From the NCBI GenBank assembly GCA_937864175.1, contig CALMJH010000041.1:62001-126000 (forward strand): 64,000 nucleotides of DNA. Reading direction: 5' to 3'. Source of the stretch: an uncultured Burkholderiales bacterium (GTDB lineage Bacteria; Pseudomonadota; Gammaproteobacteria; Burkholderiales; Burkholderiaceae_A). The stretch's first letter is position 1; every line of letters begins with the position of its first letter. Under the pieces are notes generated by a model that did no database searches, had not been told where the DNA came from, and saw only the letters and a list, made by a program, of their open reading frames with translations. Both the position numbers and the translations under genes were made by a program. Shown here in pieces: positions 28,123 to 37,254 of the stretch.

Positions 28123-29550
28123 CTAGTCAGCCTGGGAGTCGGCCTGGGAGTCAGTCCTGACCACCGGGGTGAGGCGGTGGGCCACCTTCTGCAAAATGCG
28201 GTAGGTGTCCCGATCAAATTGGGGCGCTGGTCCCTCGGACGCCAACAGAGACCAGAGCTCTTCCTCGCTTCGGGCAAGGCCCAGGTAGGCCCAGCGGTCC
28301 ACCACCAAGACCGCCTCGTCGGATTCACGCAGAATCGCGGGCCCCTCAAAGGGCCAGGCCGCCAATTTCAGTTTGCTCAAGGCAAGACTAAGCCGCAGGT
28401 GGTGATCCCGGGCAGACTCTTGACCCTGGCAGACACCCCTGCAACGCTTTAGCTGACGGCCAAAACAGCCCGCACCAGGCCTTAGCTTCTCAAGGCCCAG
28501 CTGGCCCTTACAGAGTCCGTGCTGATCAGCCAGATGGCCCAGCACTCGTCTGGCCTCGGTCATGGATTCAAAGATGCCATAGAGGTCTTCGGAGACGGCA
28601 AAGGCCTGATCCTGGCTACTCACCAGCTGGACCTGGGGGCTGACCAGGGCTGGCCCCAAGGCAATCGATGTAAATCCCCTCTGCTGCCGGAGTTGGCGAT
28701 TAAAGCTGGGCCGCAGCGTCTTCACCAGCTGGGCCTCTCTGAGCAATGCACTCACCTCACCAGGCGTCTCCTCCCACGTGAGGTGCCGGACCTGCTGGCT
28801 GAGTCCCAACTCTTTGGCAGAACGAACGTCAGCCGCAAAATGTGAGAAGACCCGCTCTCGAATGTTCTTGGACTTGCCAACATAGAGCGGCACCTGGTCC
28901 TCACCCCAAAACAGGTAGACCCCGCAGGACTCTGGTAACTCATCTGCCAGGGCAGGATCGAGTCCAGAGGGAAGGCTTGGATGGCCAGAGAGTTCTTGAA
29001 CCGCCTCGACAAGGGCTGTCTCAGGGAGGCTAGCGCTGATCTGCCGCCAGAATTGAAATATGAGGTCCGCGTCCGCCAGGGCCCGATGACGATCCTTCTG
29101 AACCAGGCCAAAACGGGAAATAAGGCTGTCGAGGTTGTGTTTTTTCTCTTGTGGAAACAGACGTCTGGAGAGTTTGACCGTGCAGAGGGTGGTGGCCTGA
29201 AAGGAGTAGCCGGCCCTTGCAAAGGACTGCTTCAGAAAGCCATAGTCAAACCGAGCGTTGTGGGCCACGAAGAGGCGGCCCTGGAGCCGCCGCCTGACCT
29301 CTGGGGCCAACTCCTCAAAGCTTGGTGCCTGGGCGACCATGTCATTGGAGATGCCGGTGAGTGTCTCAATAAAACTGGGAATGGTCTGATGGGGATTGAC
29401 CAGGCTAGACCATCGTTCAACCTGGTCACCATCCACCAAGACCATGCCAATTTCTGTGATTCGGTCTTTGGTTGGCGTTGAGCCAGAGGTCTCTAGATCG
29501 ACGAAAGCCAGCGACAGATCGGCCAGTCGGTCTGGCAGGCGTCGGCTCAA
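28123..29550 (-). CDS. DEDDh 3'-5' exonuclease (PolIII epsilon-like) fused to a GIY-YIG (UvrC-N/Cho-like) nuclease
   Basis: AFVDLETSGSTPTKDRITEIG...VAHNARFDYGFL...HRALADADLIFQ then ESCGVYLFWGEDQVPLYVGKSKNIRERVFSHF. Confidence 0.92.
   Translation of the reverse strand: MSRRLPDRLADLSLAFVDLETSGSTPTKDRITEIGMVLVDGDQVERWSSLVNPHQTIPSFIETLTGISNDMVAQAPSFEELAPEVRRRLQGRLFVAHNARFDYGFLKQSFARAGYSFQATTLCTVKLSRRLFPQEKKHNLDSLISRFGLVQKDRHRALADADLIFQFWRQISASLPETALVEAVQELSGHPSLPSGLDPALADELPESCGVYLFWGEDQVPLYVGKSKNIRERVFSHFAADVRSAKELGLSQQVRHLTWEETPGEVSALLREAQLVKTLRPSFNRQLRQQRGFTSIALGPALVSPQVQLVSSQDQAFAVSEDLYGIFESMTEARRVLGHLADQHGLCKGQLGLEKLRPGAGCFGRQLKRCRGVCQGQESARDHHLRLSLALSKLKLAAWPFEGPAILRESDEAVLVVDRWAYLGLARSEEELWSLLASEGPAPQFDRDTYRILQKVAHRLTPVVRTDSQADSQAD
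28126..28149. repeat. Two-unit 12-bp tandem repeat at the 3' end of the exonuclease/GIY-YIG gene
   Basis: gtcagcctggga gtcggcctggga; encodes the DSQADSQAD tail. Confidence 0.8.
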
Positions 29551-29620
29551 GACAGCCGACCGGACCGTTCACCTGGATGAAATGGGGTGAGCGGACGCCG
29601 GTGACAGAGGGACATGGTCC

Positions 29621-31000
29621 CTAGATTATCTTCGAGAATCGCGCCCGATCAAGGTCGGTCTGCAGGTAAGCATCAAAGACCATCGCAATCGCCCGAACCA
29701 GATACCAGCCGGATTCGGTCACCGTCAGCCCCACCGGGTCAATCTGAACCAGGCCGGCCTCAACCAATGGCTTTAACCGTTGCAGTTCCGCAGCAAACAG
29801 TGATTCAAACTCCGCCAGCTGACCCAGCCGGAATGATTCGAAATCGATCTTGCCTTGGCACATGATGGCCATGATCACGGACCGACGAATCAGATCATCG
29901 CGTGAGAGGGTGATGCCTTTGATGACGGGCAGACGGCCCTGGTCCAGGGCATCAACATACTCCTCCAGGGTCTTGGCATTCTGGCTATAGCTTGCACCGA
30001 CCCGGCCAATCGCCGAGACCCCCAGCGCCACCAGATCGCAGTCCGGCTGCGTGCTGTAGCCCTGGAAATTTCGGTGCAGACGCCCCTGACGCTTGGCCAC
30101 CGCCAGCGCATCGTTTGGCAGGGCAAAATGGTCCATGCCAATGTAGACATAGCCCTGGGCCACCAGGGTGTCCAAGGCCATGCTGAGCATGTGCAGCTTA
30201 TTGGCGCCAGTGGGAAGTTCTGCCTCAATGATGCGACGCTGCGGCTTGAACCGATTGGGCAAGTGGGCATAGCCATAGAGGGCAATGCGATCAGGACGCA
30301 GGCTGTTGACCTGCTGAAGTGTTCTGGCAAAAGACTCGGGCGTCTGCATGGGCAGGCCGTAAATCAGGTCTAGGTTGATTGAATCAAAGCCAATCTCCCG
30401 TGACCAGGCCATGAGTTCAGCAACCTGCTCAAAAGGCTGGACACGGTGAACGGCCTGCTGAACGACAGGATCGAAATCCTGAACACCAAAGCTCAGGCGG
30501 TTAAAGCCAATCGACATCAGGTGCTTGAGGCGCTCTCGAGAGACGGTTCGGGGGTCAATCTCGATGGAGTACTCCCCACCCGGCACCAGCTCAAACTGCC
30601 GGCGAACCATCGACATCAGATCGTCCATCTCCTCCATGGACAAAAAGGTCGGGGTACCGCCACCCAAGTGCAGCTGAGAAATCCGCTGGCCCGAACCCAG
30701 GTCTTGGGCCACCAGGTCGAGCTCTTTGGACAGGTAGTGCAGGTACTCGGTCGCCTTGCTGTGGTGCTTGGTCACCACCTTGTTACAGGCGCAGTAATAG
30801 CAGACCGACTCACAAAATGGGATGTGAATGTACAACGACAGAGGACTGGCCGACCGCTGCTCGCGGCGCTGGACAAGGGCCGTCCGATACTCGTCTTGGC
30901 CAAAGGCCTCTACAAACCGGTCCGCGGTGGGATAAGACGTATACCGGGGACCGGGAATGTCGTAGGCTCTCAGAAGGTCCTCGGAAATTACATGCTGCAC
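29621..31000 (-). CDS. hemN: Oxygen-independent coproporphyrinogen III oxidase
   Basis: QHVISEDLLRAYDIPGPRYTSYPTADRFVEAFG...YIHIPFCESVCYYCACNKVVTK (CX3CX2C)...LGGGTPTFLS; GTG start at 31000 after GGGGAG. Confidence 0.95.
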   Translation of the reverse strand: MQHVISEDLLRAYDIPGPRYTSYPTADRFVEAFGQDEYRTALVQRREQRSASPLSLYIHIPFCESVCYYCACNKVVTKHHSKATEYLHYLSKELDLVAQDLGSGQRISQLHLGGGTPTFLSMEEMDDLMSMVRRQFELVPGGEYSIEIDPRTVSRERLKHLMSIGFNRLSFGVQDFDPVVQQAVHRVQPFEQVAELMAWSREIGFDSINLDLIYGLPMQTPESFARTLQQVNSLRPDRIALYGYAHLPNRFKPQRRIIEAELPTGANKLHMLSMALDTLVAQGYVYIGMDHFALPNDALAVAKRQGRLHRNFQGYSTQPDCDLVALGVSAIGRVGASYSQNAKTLEEYVDALDQGRLPVIKGITLSRDDLIRRSVIMAIMCQGKIDFESFRLGQLAEFESLFAAELQRLKPLVEAGLVQIDPVGLTVTESGWYLVRAIAMVFDAYLQTDLDRARFSKII

Positions 31001-31059
31001 AGCGTTGTCTCCCCAGTCTGGTGAGTCGCCAGTCTGCACTGGCAGACGCACCGCTGGCG

Positions 31060-31073
31060 TTGACCAGCATCAA
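31060..31073. promoter_or_regulatory. FNR/CRP-type box between hemN and fnr
   Basis: TTGACCAGCATCAA, one mismatch to TTGAT-N4-ATCAA. Confidence 0.75.
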
Positions 31074-31128
31074 GACTTCACAACCTGAGCCGAAAAATCC
31101 GTTACCCTACATGCAGCAAGAGGAATAC

Positions 31129-31869
31129 ATGGACCAAAAAAGTCTCAAAGTCGCCTGCTCAAGCTGCAACCTCCGAGAACTCTGCCTCCCAGTGGGCCTG
31201 AGCAATGAAGAACTCGGCCGCCTCGACAGTCTTATCGCAGGGCGTCGTCGCATCAAACGGGGCGAGACCCTCTACAAGTCTGGCGACTCCTTCACTGCCA
31301 TCTATGCCATTCGAACCGGGTTTTTTAAGACCGAGGTCAACACACCCGACGGTCGCGAGCAGGTCACGGGCTTTCAGATGATGGGAGAGATTGTTGGGCT
31401 CGATGGCATCGTGCAAGACCACCACTCCTGTAATGCCATTGCATTGGAGGACTCCGAGGTCTGCATCATGCCGTTTGATCGGATTGAGGAGCTCTCTCGG
31501 GAGTTTGGCACCCTTCAGCGGCACATCCATAAGATCATGAGCCGTGAGATTGTCCGGGACCAAGGTGTCATGCTGATTCTGGGCAATATGCGGGCGGATG
31601 AGCGACTGGCCGCCTTTCTGATGAACTTAGTCCAACGTCTGCATGCCCGGGGGTTTTCCCAGTCCGAGGTCATTCTTCGTATGACGCGTAAAGAAATTGG
31701 CAATTACCTTGGTATGCAGCTCGAGACCGTGAGCCGTACCTTCTCGAAATTTGTCGACGACGGCATCATCGAGGTCAACCAACGGCACATCGTCATCAAA
31801 GACACCGATGCACTTAAGGGGCTGCTCAGCGTACCGACCTCCTTCTCGTGTTCGGACCAGCCCCAGTGA
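31129..31869 (+). CDS. fnr: FNR-type oxygen-responsive transcription regulator
   Basis: ACSSCNLRELCLPVGL N-terminal cluster Cys plus internal DHHSCNAI; HTH MTRKEIGNYLGMQLETVSRTFSKF. Confidence 0.95.
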   Translation: MDQKSLKVACSSCNLRELCLPVGLSNEELGRLDSLIAGRRRIKRGETLYKSGDSFTAIYAIRTGFFKTEVNTPDGREQVTGFQMMGEIVGLDGIVQDHHSCNAIALEDSEVCIMPFDRIEELSREFGTLQRHIHKIMSREIVRDQGVMLILGNMRADERLAAFLMNLVQRLHARGFSQSEVILRMTRKEIGNYLGMQLETVSRTFSKFVDDGIIEVNQRHIVIKDTDALKGLLSVPTSFSCSDQPQ

Positions 31870-32321
31870 TTGGTGCAGAGGCCCTCAACCCCCTCACCGA
31901 GGCGATCCAGCTAGCGGTGGCCCCCGTCTTTCTGCTCACCGGTGTGGCGGGCATGCTTAATGCACTGGGCACGCGACTGGCACGGGTGATCGATCGCGCC
32001 AGACAGCTTCAGGCCCGTCTTGAGGACGCCCAGGAGACGCTCTCTGCATCGAAACAGGAGGCCATCTTGGCAGAACTCAAGACTCTGCAACAACGCAGCA
32101 AGCTGATCAACCTCTCGACCGCACTCATGGTGATCTGCGCCGCTCTGATTGGGCTAACGGTCATGGAGCTCTTTTACTCGGCGGGAATGGCCGGTCGGCT
32201 GCAGTTGTCCCAGTGGGTCGCCACGACGTTTTTGGGCGGCTTCGGGTTCTTCATCACGGCCTGCATGCTCTATTTGGCTGAGATCTTGGTGGCCTCACAG
32301 AGCGTGAAAATCGGCCACTGA
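31848..32321 (+). CDS. DUF2721-like membrane protein (GTG start; 31866 also possible)
   Basis: NPLTEAIQLAVAPVFLLTGVAGMLNALGTRLARVIDRARQLQ...; TM segments. Confidence 0.75.
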   Translation: MFGPAPVIGAEALNPLTEAIQLAVAPVFLLTGVAGMLNALGTRLARVIDRARQLQARLEDAQETLSASKQEAILAELKTLQQRSKLINLSTALMVICAALIGLTVMELFYSAGMAGRLQLSQWVATTFLGGFGFFITACMLYLAEILVASQSVKIGH

Positions 32322-32374
32322 GAGGCGGCCTCTGGTCAAAGTCCTCTAAAGGACGGCCTGGAAAAAAGCCGCGC

Positions 32375-32581
32375 TTAGTCTTTCTTTTCTGGGATCAGGA
32401 AATCGGCCACGGCCAGCGCCATGCCACCGAGCAAAATGATTGCAATGTCGATCTGCGAGACCTTGAGCACATAGGGCGTAAAAAACGCCAACAACAAGGC
32501 CAAGGCGACAAAGCCCCCGAGTCGAGTCTTTTGGGTCTCAACCAACTTGGTGGTCGGCTCTTGGTTCTTCGGCTTTTTCAT
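32375..32581 (-). CDS. Small membrane protein (68 aa), unknown
   Basis: MKKPKNQEPTTKLVETQKTRLGGFVALALLLAFFTPYVLKVSQIDIAIILLGGMALAVADFLIPEKKD; ATGA overlap with the amidase. Confidence 0.7.
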   Translation of the reverse strand: MKKPKNQEPTTKLVETQKTRLGGFVALALLLAFFTPYVLKVSQIDIAIILLGGMALAVADFLIPEKKD

Positions 32582-33921
32582 GCGGAACTCCTTTCATCAA
32601 ATGTTTTTACCAGCCAACGTAGGCTGCGTAACAGACGGCCATCTTGTCGGAAGGCCCCAACCGCCTGTACCCCAATGGGCAGGCCCTGCTCATCCGAGAG
32701 GAAAGGCAGGTTGACACAGGGAAGCCCCCCAAAAGTCCAGACCGTCTGCATGATGGGGTTTCCAGTGCTTTCGAGTCCTTCTGGGGCTGATCCTAGCGCG
32801 GCTGGGCAGAGAATGGCATCGTACTTTTCAAAAAAACCTTCAAAGGCCGCGCTGACGTGTGGAATGCGAGCCTTGGCCAGAAGGTAGTCCACGGCAGGAA
32901 TCTGATGGGCCTTGGCCAGCCGGGCCTGCATAGGTTGGCTAAGTTGGTCGCGGTGGTGTAGCCACTCCCGGCTGAGACCAGCTGCCAACTCGGCCTCGTT
33001 CACCGTGGAGTGCCAGGCAACGGCCTTGGTGACAACATCTGGCAAGTCGAGGACATCGATCTGGCCCTCGAAGAGATCGAGGAAGGCCTGATAGGCCTCT
33101 TGGGCCGGGGGACTTACCTGGTCCCACCAGGGTGTTCGAACAAAACAGAATCTCGGCGCAACCGGTGGTTCTTGCTGGAGAAGCTCGACGAATCGATGCG
33201 GCGCGAGGCCCGCAGAGGCGGGGTCATGGCCATCGTCCCCCGAGACCACCTGGGCGATGGTCGCCAAGTCTTGGAGGTTCTTAGCGAAGAACCCCACCTG
33301 GTCGAGGCTGAAAGACTGGTCGAAAATACCAGTGCGGGGCACCAGACCATAGCTGGGCTTAAATCCATAGACCCCACAAAATGAGGCCGGCCGAATGACC
33401 GAGCCATTGGTCTGCGTCCCCACTGCAACCGGCACAAACCCAGCGGCGACCGCAGCGGCCGATCCACTGGAGGACCCACCCGGGGTGTGGTCAAGGTTGT
33501 GTGGATTGCGCGTCTTGGCCGGGTGGAAAGTTGCGAACTCGGTAGTGGCCGTCTTGCCCAAGACCACGCCTCCCGCCTCACGAATCCTTCGGGCTACTGT
33601 GGCATCGGCAATCGCATAGCGACCCTCGTAGATGGGGCTTCCATGACAGGTTGGCAGGTCTTCGGTGTCAATGATGTCCTTCAGCCCTACTGGCACCCCA
33701 TACAGGGCACCAGGTGCCTCCCCGCGGTTTTTAAGGTTCACCAGATCAAGGGCCTGCGACAAGACCGCCTGGTCGTCGAGAGCGACGAAAGCCTGCACCT
33801 TCTCGTCAGCCTCCCGCACAAACCTCAGGTGGTCCTGCAACGTCTTCTCCACACCCAACGCCCCTGTGGAGAGACGCTCGCGCCAGTCAGCCAGCGAGAG
33901 GTCGGCGGTGGTGAGCCTCAT
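32578..33921 (-). CDS. Amidase (amidase-signature family)
   Basis: NLDHTPGGSSSGSAAAVAAGFVPVAVGTQTNGSVIRPASFCGVYGFKPSYG. Confidence 0.93.
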   Translation of the reverse strand: MRLTTADLSLADWRERLSTGALGVEKTLQDHLRFVREADEKVQAFVALDDQAVLSQALDLVNLKNRGEAPGALYGVPVGLKDIIDTEDLPTCHGSPIYEGRYAIADATVARRIREAGGVVLGKTATTEFATFHPAKTRNPHNLDHTPGGSSSGSAAAVAAGFVPVAVGTQTNGSVIRPASFCGVYGFKPSYGLVPRTGIFDQSFSLDQVGFFAKNLQDLATIAQVVSGDDGHDPASAGLAPHRFVELLQQEPPVAPRFCFVRTPWWDQVSPPAQEAYQAFLDLFEGQIDVLDLPDVVTKAVAWHSTVNEAELAAGLSREWLHHRDQLSQPMQARLAKAHQIPAVDYLLAKARIPHVSAAFEGFFEKYDAILCPAALGSAPEGLESTGNPIMQTVWTFGGLPCVNLPFLSDEQGLPIGVQAVGAFRQDGRLLRSLRWLVKTFDERSSA

Positions 33922-33926
33922 CTCAA

Positions 33927-35336
33927 TCAAAGCTTCTTGAAGACGTTGGGATCCACCACCGACTCATCCGAGGGGTCATACGGAATCTCCTCAGACTGGT
34001 TAAAGAGGACATCGGGAAGATAGGTCACCAGACTGGGGAAGACGTAGGTCAGCACCAGAGTCACCAGCACGATGTAGACAAACGGCATGCACCCTGAAAA
34101 GACGGTCGCTAGGGTGACCTCCTTCGGCGCAACTCCCTTGAGGTAGATGGCCGACATGGCCATAGGCGGCGTTAAGAAGGCCGTCTGAAGGTTGATGGCG
34201 ATCAGAATGCCAAAAAGGATGGGGTCGATGTTAAACAGCGGGAGCAATGGCAAAAAGATCGGCACAAAAATGACGATGATCTCGGACCACTCCAAGGGCC
34301 AGCCTAGAATGAAAATAATGACCTGGGTAATGATGAGGAACTGGAGCGGCGAGAGATTCATGCTCATGATCAGATCTTTGACCAGAGTCTCGCCACCCAG
34401 GTAGCCAAAGACCGAGGCGAAGGTAGCCGAGCCCACAAACAAGAAGCAGACCATGGCCGACGTACGGGCCGTCAGGTAGACCGACTCACGAAGCCGTTGC
34501 CAAGAGAAGGCCTTGTAGACGATGGCCAAAATCACTCCGCCGAGGGCCCCCATGGCGGCCGCCTCTGAAGGAGTCGCCATGCCCAGCAGAATGCTTCCGA
34601 GTACCGACAGAATCAGAGCCGCCAGGGGCACGAAGGCCTTCAACACCAGAAGGATGGTCGCGATCACCGAGTAGTCTTGCAGGTCCTTTGGCTTTGGAGC
34701 CAGTGAAGGGTTCATGACCGCCCGTATCACGACGTAGACCAGATAGAGGCCGGCCAGCAGAAAGCCGGGGATCAGGGCGCCTGCGTAGAGTTTCACCACC
34801 GAGACACTGGCGGTGGCCGCATAGACGATCAAGAGAATGGACGGCGGAATCAGGATGCCCAGGGTGCCGCCAGCAGCAATGACGCCGGTGGAGAGCTTTT
34901 GGTCGTAGCCCGCCTTGAGCATGGGGGGCAAAGCGATGAGCGCCATGAGCGTCACCACGGCGCCAACGATACCTGTAGCGGTCGCAAAAAGTGCGCAAGT
35001 GATGAGGGTGGCCACGGCCATGGAGCCTGGGAGAAACCTAAGACCGACCTGGAGGCTCAAGAATAGCCTGTCGAGAATGTTGGCGCGCTCGATGATGTAC
35101 CCCATAAACAAAAAGAGCGGGATAGAGATCAGCACGTCGTTGTTCATCACACTGAAGGTGTTTTGAACAAACAAGTAGAAGATTTTGTTCTCGAGAATGG
35201 CTACGCCAGGCTCCCAGTAGGCATAGAGGCCAAACCCAATGCCCATGGCCATCAGGGTGAAGGCAATGGGAAATCCGAGAAAAATGACAAAAATAAATAG
35301 GCCGAGCATCAGCACGGCGATGATGGGATCACTCAT
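33927..35336 (-). CDS. TRAP transporter large permease (DctM-type)
   Basis: Multi-TM; GIVGAVVTLMALIALPPMLKAGYDQKLSTGVIAAGGTLGILIPPSILLIVYA. Confidence 0.95.
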   Translation of the reverse strand: MSDPIIAVLMLGLFIFVIFLGFPIAFTLMAMGIGFGLYAYWEPGVAILENKIFYLFVQNTFSVMNNDVLISIPLFLFMGYIIERANILDRLFLSLQVGLRFLPGSMAVATLITCALFATATGIVGAVVTLMALIALPPMLKAGYDQKLSTGVIAAGGTLGILIPPSILLIVYAATASVSVVKLYAGALIPGFLLAGLYLVYVVIRAVMNPSLAPKPKDLQDYSVIATILLVLKAFVPLAALILSVLGSILLGMATPSEAAAMGALGGVILAIVYKAFSWQRLRESVYLTARTSAMVCFLFVGSATFASVFGYLGGETLVKDLIMSMNLSPLQFLIITQVIIFILGWPLEWSEIIVIFVPIFLPLLPLFNIDPILFGILIAINLQTAFLTPPMAMSAIYLKGVAPKEVTLATVFSGCMPFVYIVLVTLVLTYVFPSLVTYLPDVLFNQSEEIPYDPSDESVVDPNVFKKL

Positions 35337-35908
35337 TCTGGGTCCTTGTTACCAAACTGTTGCTGAAGAACCAACTCGAGTTCTTCGACGTCGCCCTCGC
35401 GGGACATCCACTCGCCGGTGCGAATGCAGATGATGCAGCGCATAACTTCAGCGATTCCACCGATCGCCAGGGTTAATCCTGTTAAGGGGATCATGAGCTT
35501 CAGCGGCCAGACCGGGATTCCTGCAGGGCTGTTGACGCTCGCCTCCAGGATGCTGGCGGACTGAAACGAATACTGGGAGCCCGTGTAGACCATGGCGAAA
35601 ACACCAGGAAAGAAAAAGAAGATGTAGAGAATGAGGTCAACGCGGGCCTGGGTCTTGGGCGACCAGCTGCGATAGGCAAAGTCTCCACGGACATGCGAGC
35701 CGCGGCTTAGCGCATAGGCCCCAGACATCATGAAGAGGGCACCGTACATCATGTAGCTAATGTCGAAGGCCCAGACTGTCGGGGCTCCCAAGACGTAGCG
35801 CATGAAGACTTCAAAACAGGTGCTGGCGGCAAGCACCAGAACACACCAAGAGAAGGCATGTCCAATCGACTTATTCAGGGAGTCGACGACCCGAATCCAA
35901 CTTTCCAT
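35333..35908 (-). CDS. TRAP transporter small permease (DctQ-type)
   Basis: 4-TM protein; ASTCFEVFMRYVLGAPTVWAFDISYMMYGALFMMSGAYALSRGSHVRGD; ATGA overlap with DctM. Confidence 0.93.
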   Translation of the reverse strand: MESWIRVVDSLNKSIGHAFSWCVLVLAASTCFEVFMRYVLGAPTVWAFDISYMMYGALFMMSGAYALSRGSHVRGDFAYRSWSPKTQARVDLILYIFFFFPGVFAMVYTGSQYSFQSASILEASVNSPAGIPVWPLKLMIPLTGLTLAIGGIAEVMRCIICIRTGEWMSREGDVEELELVLQQQFGNKDPE

Positions 35909-35938
35909 CTGGCTCTTTCAGCGAGTTGAGGAGTTAAA

Positions 35939-35976
35939 AAAAGAGCTGCTGAAGAGGACTCTGCAGCAGCTCTTTT
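35939..35976. terminator. Strong hairpin between dctP and dctQM (attenuator/terminator candidate)
   Basis: AAAAGAGCTGCTG-N12-CAGCAGCTCTTTT, perfect 13-bp stem with A/T flanks. Confidence 0.75.
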
Positions 35977-35991
35977 GGACCAGCTTATATT

Positions 35992-37155
35992 TTAGCGCGG
36001 CAGCTTGATCTTCTGCACGTGCTCATAGGCCAGCTTGTAGTCCGCTTCGTTGGTGAAGTGGTAGAAGCCAACCCGACGCGACCAGGCCTTCACGGAGTCA
36101 TTGATCTCCTTAAACATGTCGACCTCTTTTTCGAGCTTGGCAGTAACCTTGTCCCAGGCTGCCAGCTGGCCCTTGTAGACGTCGGTCGTTGTGCGCGAGA
36201 CCTGGACCTTGTGCTTGGTGATCAACTCCTGCAGGTCCTTAGAGTACTGGTCATGGGCCAGAGCGGTGTTGGCCAGCGAGGCAGCCTCGGCCGCGTACTT
36301 GAGAATGGCCTTGAGGTCAGCAGGCAGAGCGTTGTACTTCGTCTTGTTAAAGACGATCTCAAAGAACTCCTGGGCTTGGTGGTAGGAACCCATGGAGTAG
36401 AACTTGGCCACGTCCTGTGCGCCGAATCGCAGGTCGGCGGTAGGGTTGTTGAACTCGAAGGCATCAATCACACCCCGCTGCATGGCGGGAACAATCTCGC
36501 CACCGGGCAACTGAGCAACGGCCATGCCCATTTCCTGGAGCATGTCGGCTGCAAGACCCACGGTGCGATACTTGAAGCCCTTCAGGTCAGCAGCTTTTTT
36601 GGGAGGCGTTTTCTTGAACCAGCCCAGGGGCTGGCAGGGCATTGGGAAGGTGAAGAAACCGACCACATTCAGGTCCAGTTTGGCCGTGAGTTTGTCCCAG
36701 AGCTGCTGTCCGCCGCCCTTGTGAATCCAGGTCAGGCCAATCTCGGGGGTTGCGCCGCTCACGGGACTGGTGCCAAACAGGGCAGCGCTCTTGTTCTTGC
36801 CATACCAGTAGGCTGACACGTGGTGACCAGCATCGAGAACACCCTTGCTGACAGCATCGATGATCTCGAAGGGCTTGACCACAGCGCCAGCAGGTAGATA
36901 TTCGATACGCAGCCGACCGCCTGCCATTTCGTTGACGCGGTCGACGTACTGCTTGGCCATGTCTGTGAAGATCTCGTTTGCACCCCAAGAGCCCTGCATT
37001 TTCAGAACGATGGGAGCCTGAGCCACAGAAATCATGGGGAAGCCGGCTACAGGAGCAGCAACTGCTGCGGTGGCGGCCTTGCTGAAGAACTTACGACGGC
37101 CGGCGGTTTTGGCGGTGGCCTCGACTGCGGCGACTTCTTTTTTGGAATGCTCCAT
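35992..37155 (-). CDS. TRAP transporter solute-binding protein (DctP-type) with Tat-like leader
   Basis: GRRKFFSKAATAAVAAPVAGFPMISVAQAPIVLKMQGSWGANEIFTDMAKQYVDRVNEMAGGRLRIEYLPAGAVVKPFEI. Confidence 0.93.
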   Translation of the reverse strand: MEHSKKEVAAVEATAKTAGRRKFFSKAATAAVAAPVAGFPMISVAQAPIVLKMQGSWGANEIFTDMAKQYVDRVNEMAGGRLRIEYLPAGAVVKPFEIIDAVSKGVLDAGHHVSAYWYGKNKSAALFGTSPVSGATPEIGLTWIHKGGGQQLWDKLTAKLDLNVVGFFTFPMPCQPLGWFKKTPPKKAADLKGFKYRTVGLAADMLQEMGMAVAQLPGGEIVPAMQRGVIDAFEFNNPTADLRFGAQDVAKFYSMGSYHQAQEFFEIVFNKTKYNALPADLKAILKYAAEAASLANTALAHDQYSKDLQELITKHKVQVSRTTTDVYKGQLAAWDKVTAKLEKEVDMFKEINDSVKAWSRRVGFYHFTNEADYKLAYEHVQKIKLPR

Positions 37156-37254
37156 TCATTGTCTCCTGACAGGTGTTCGAACGAATTGATGAAACCGGGG
37201 ATAAGGCCCAGTTACCACGTGGCAAGAGTGTAAGCCTCTGACCAGACTTGCGAC

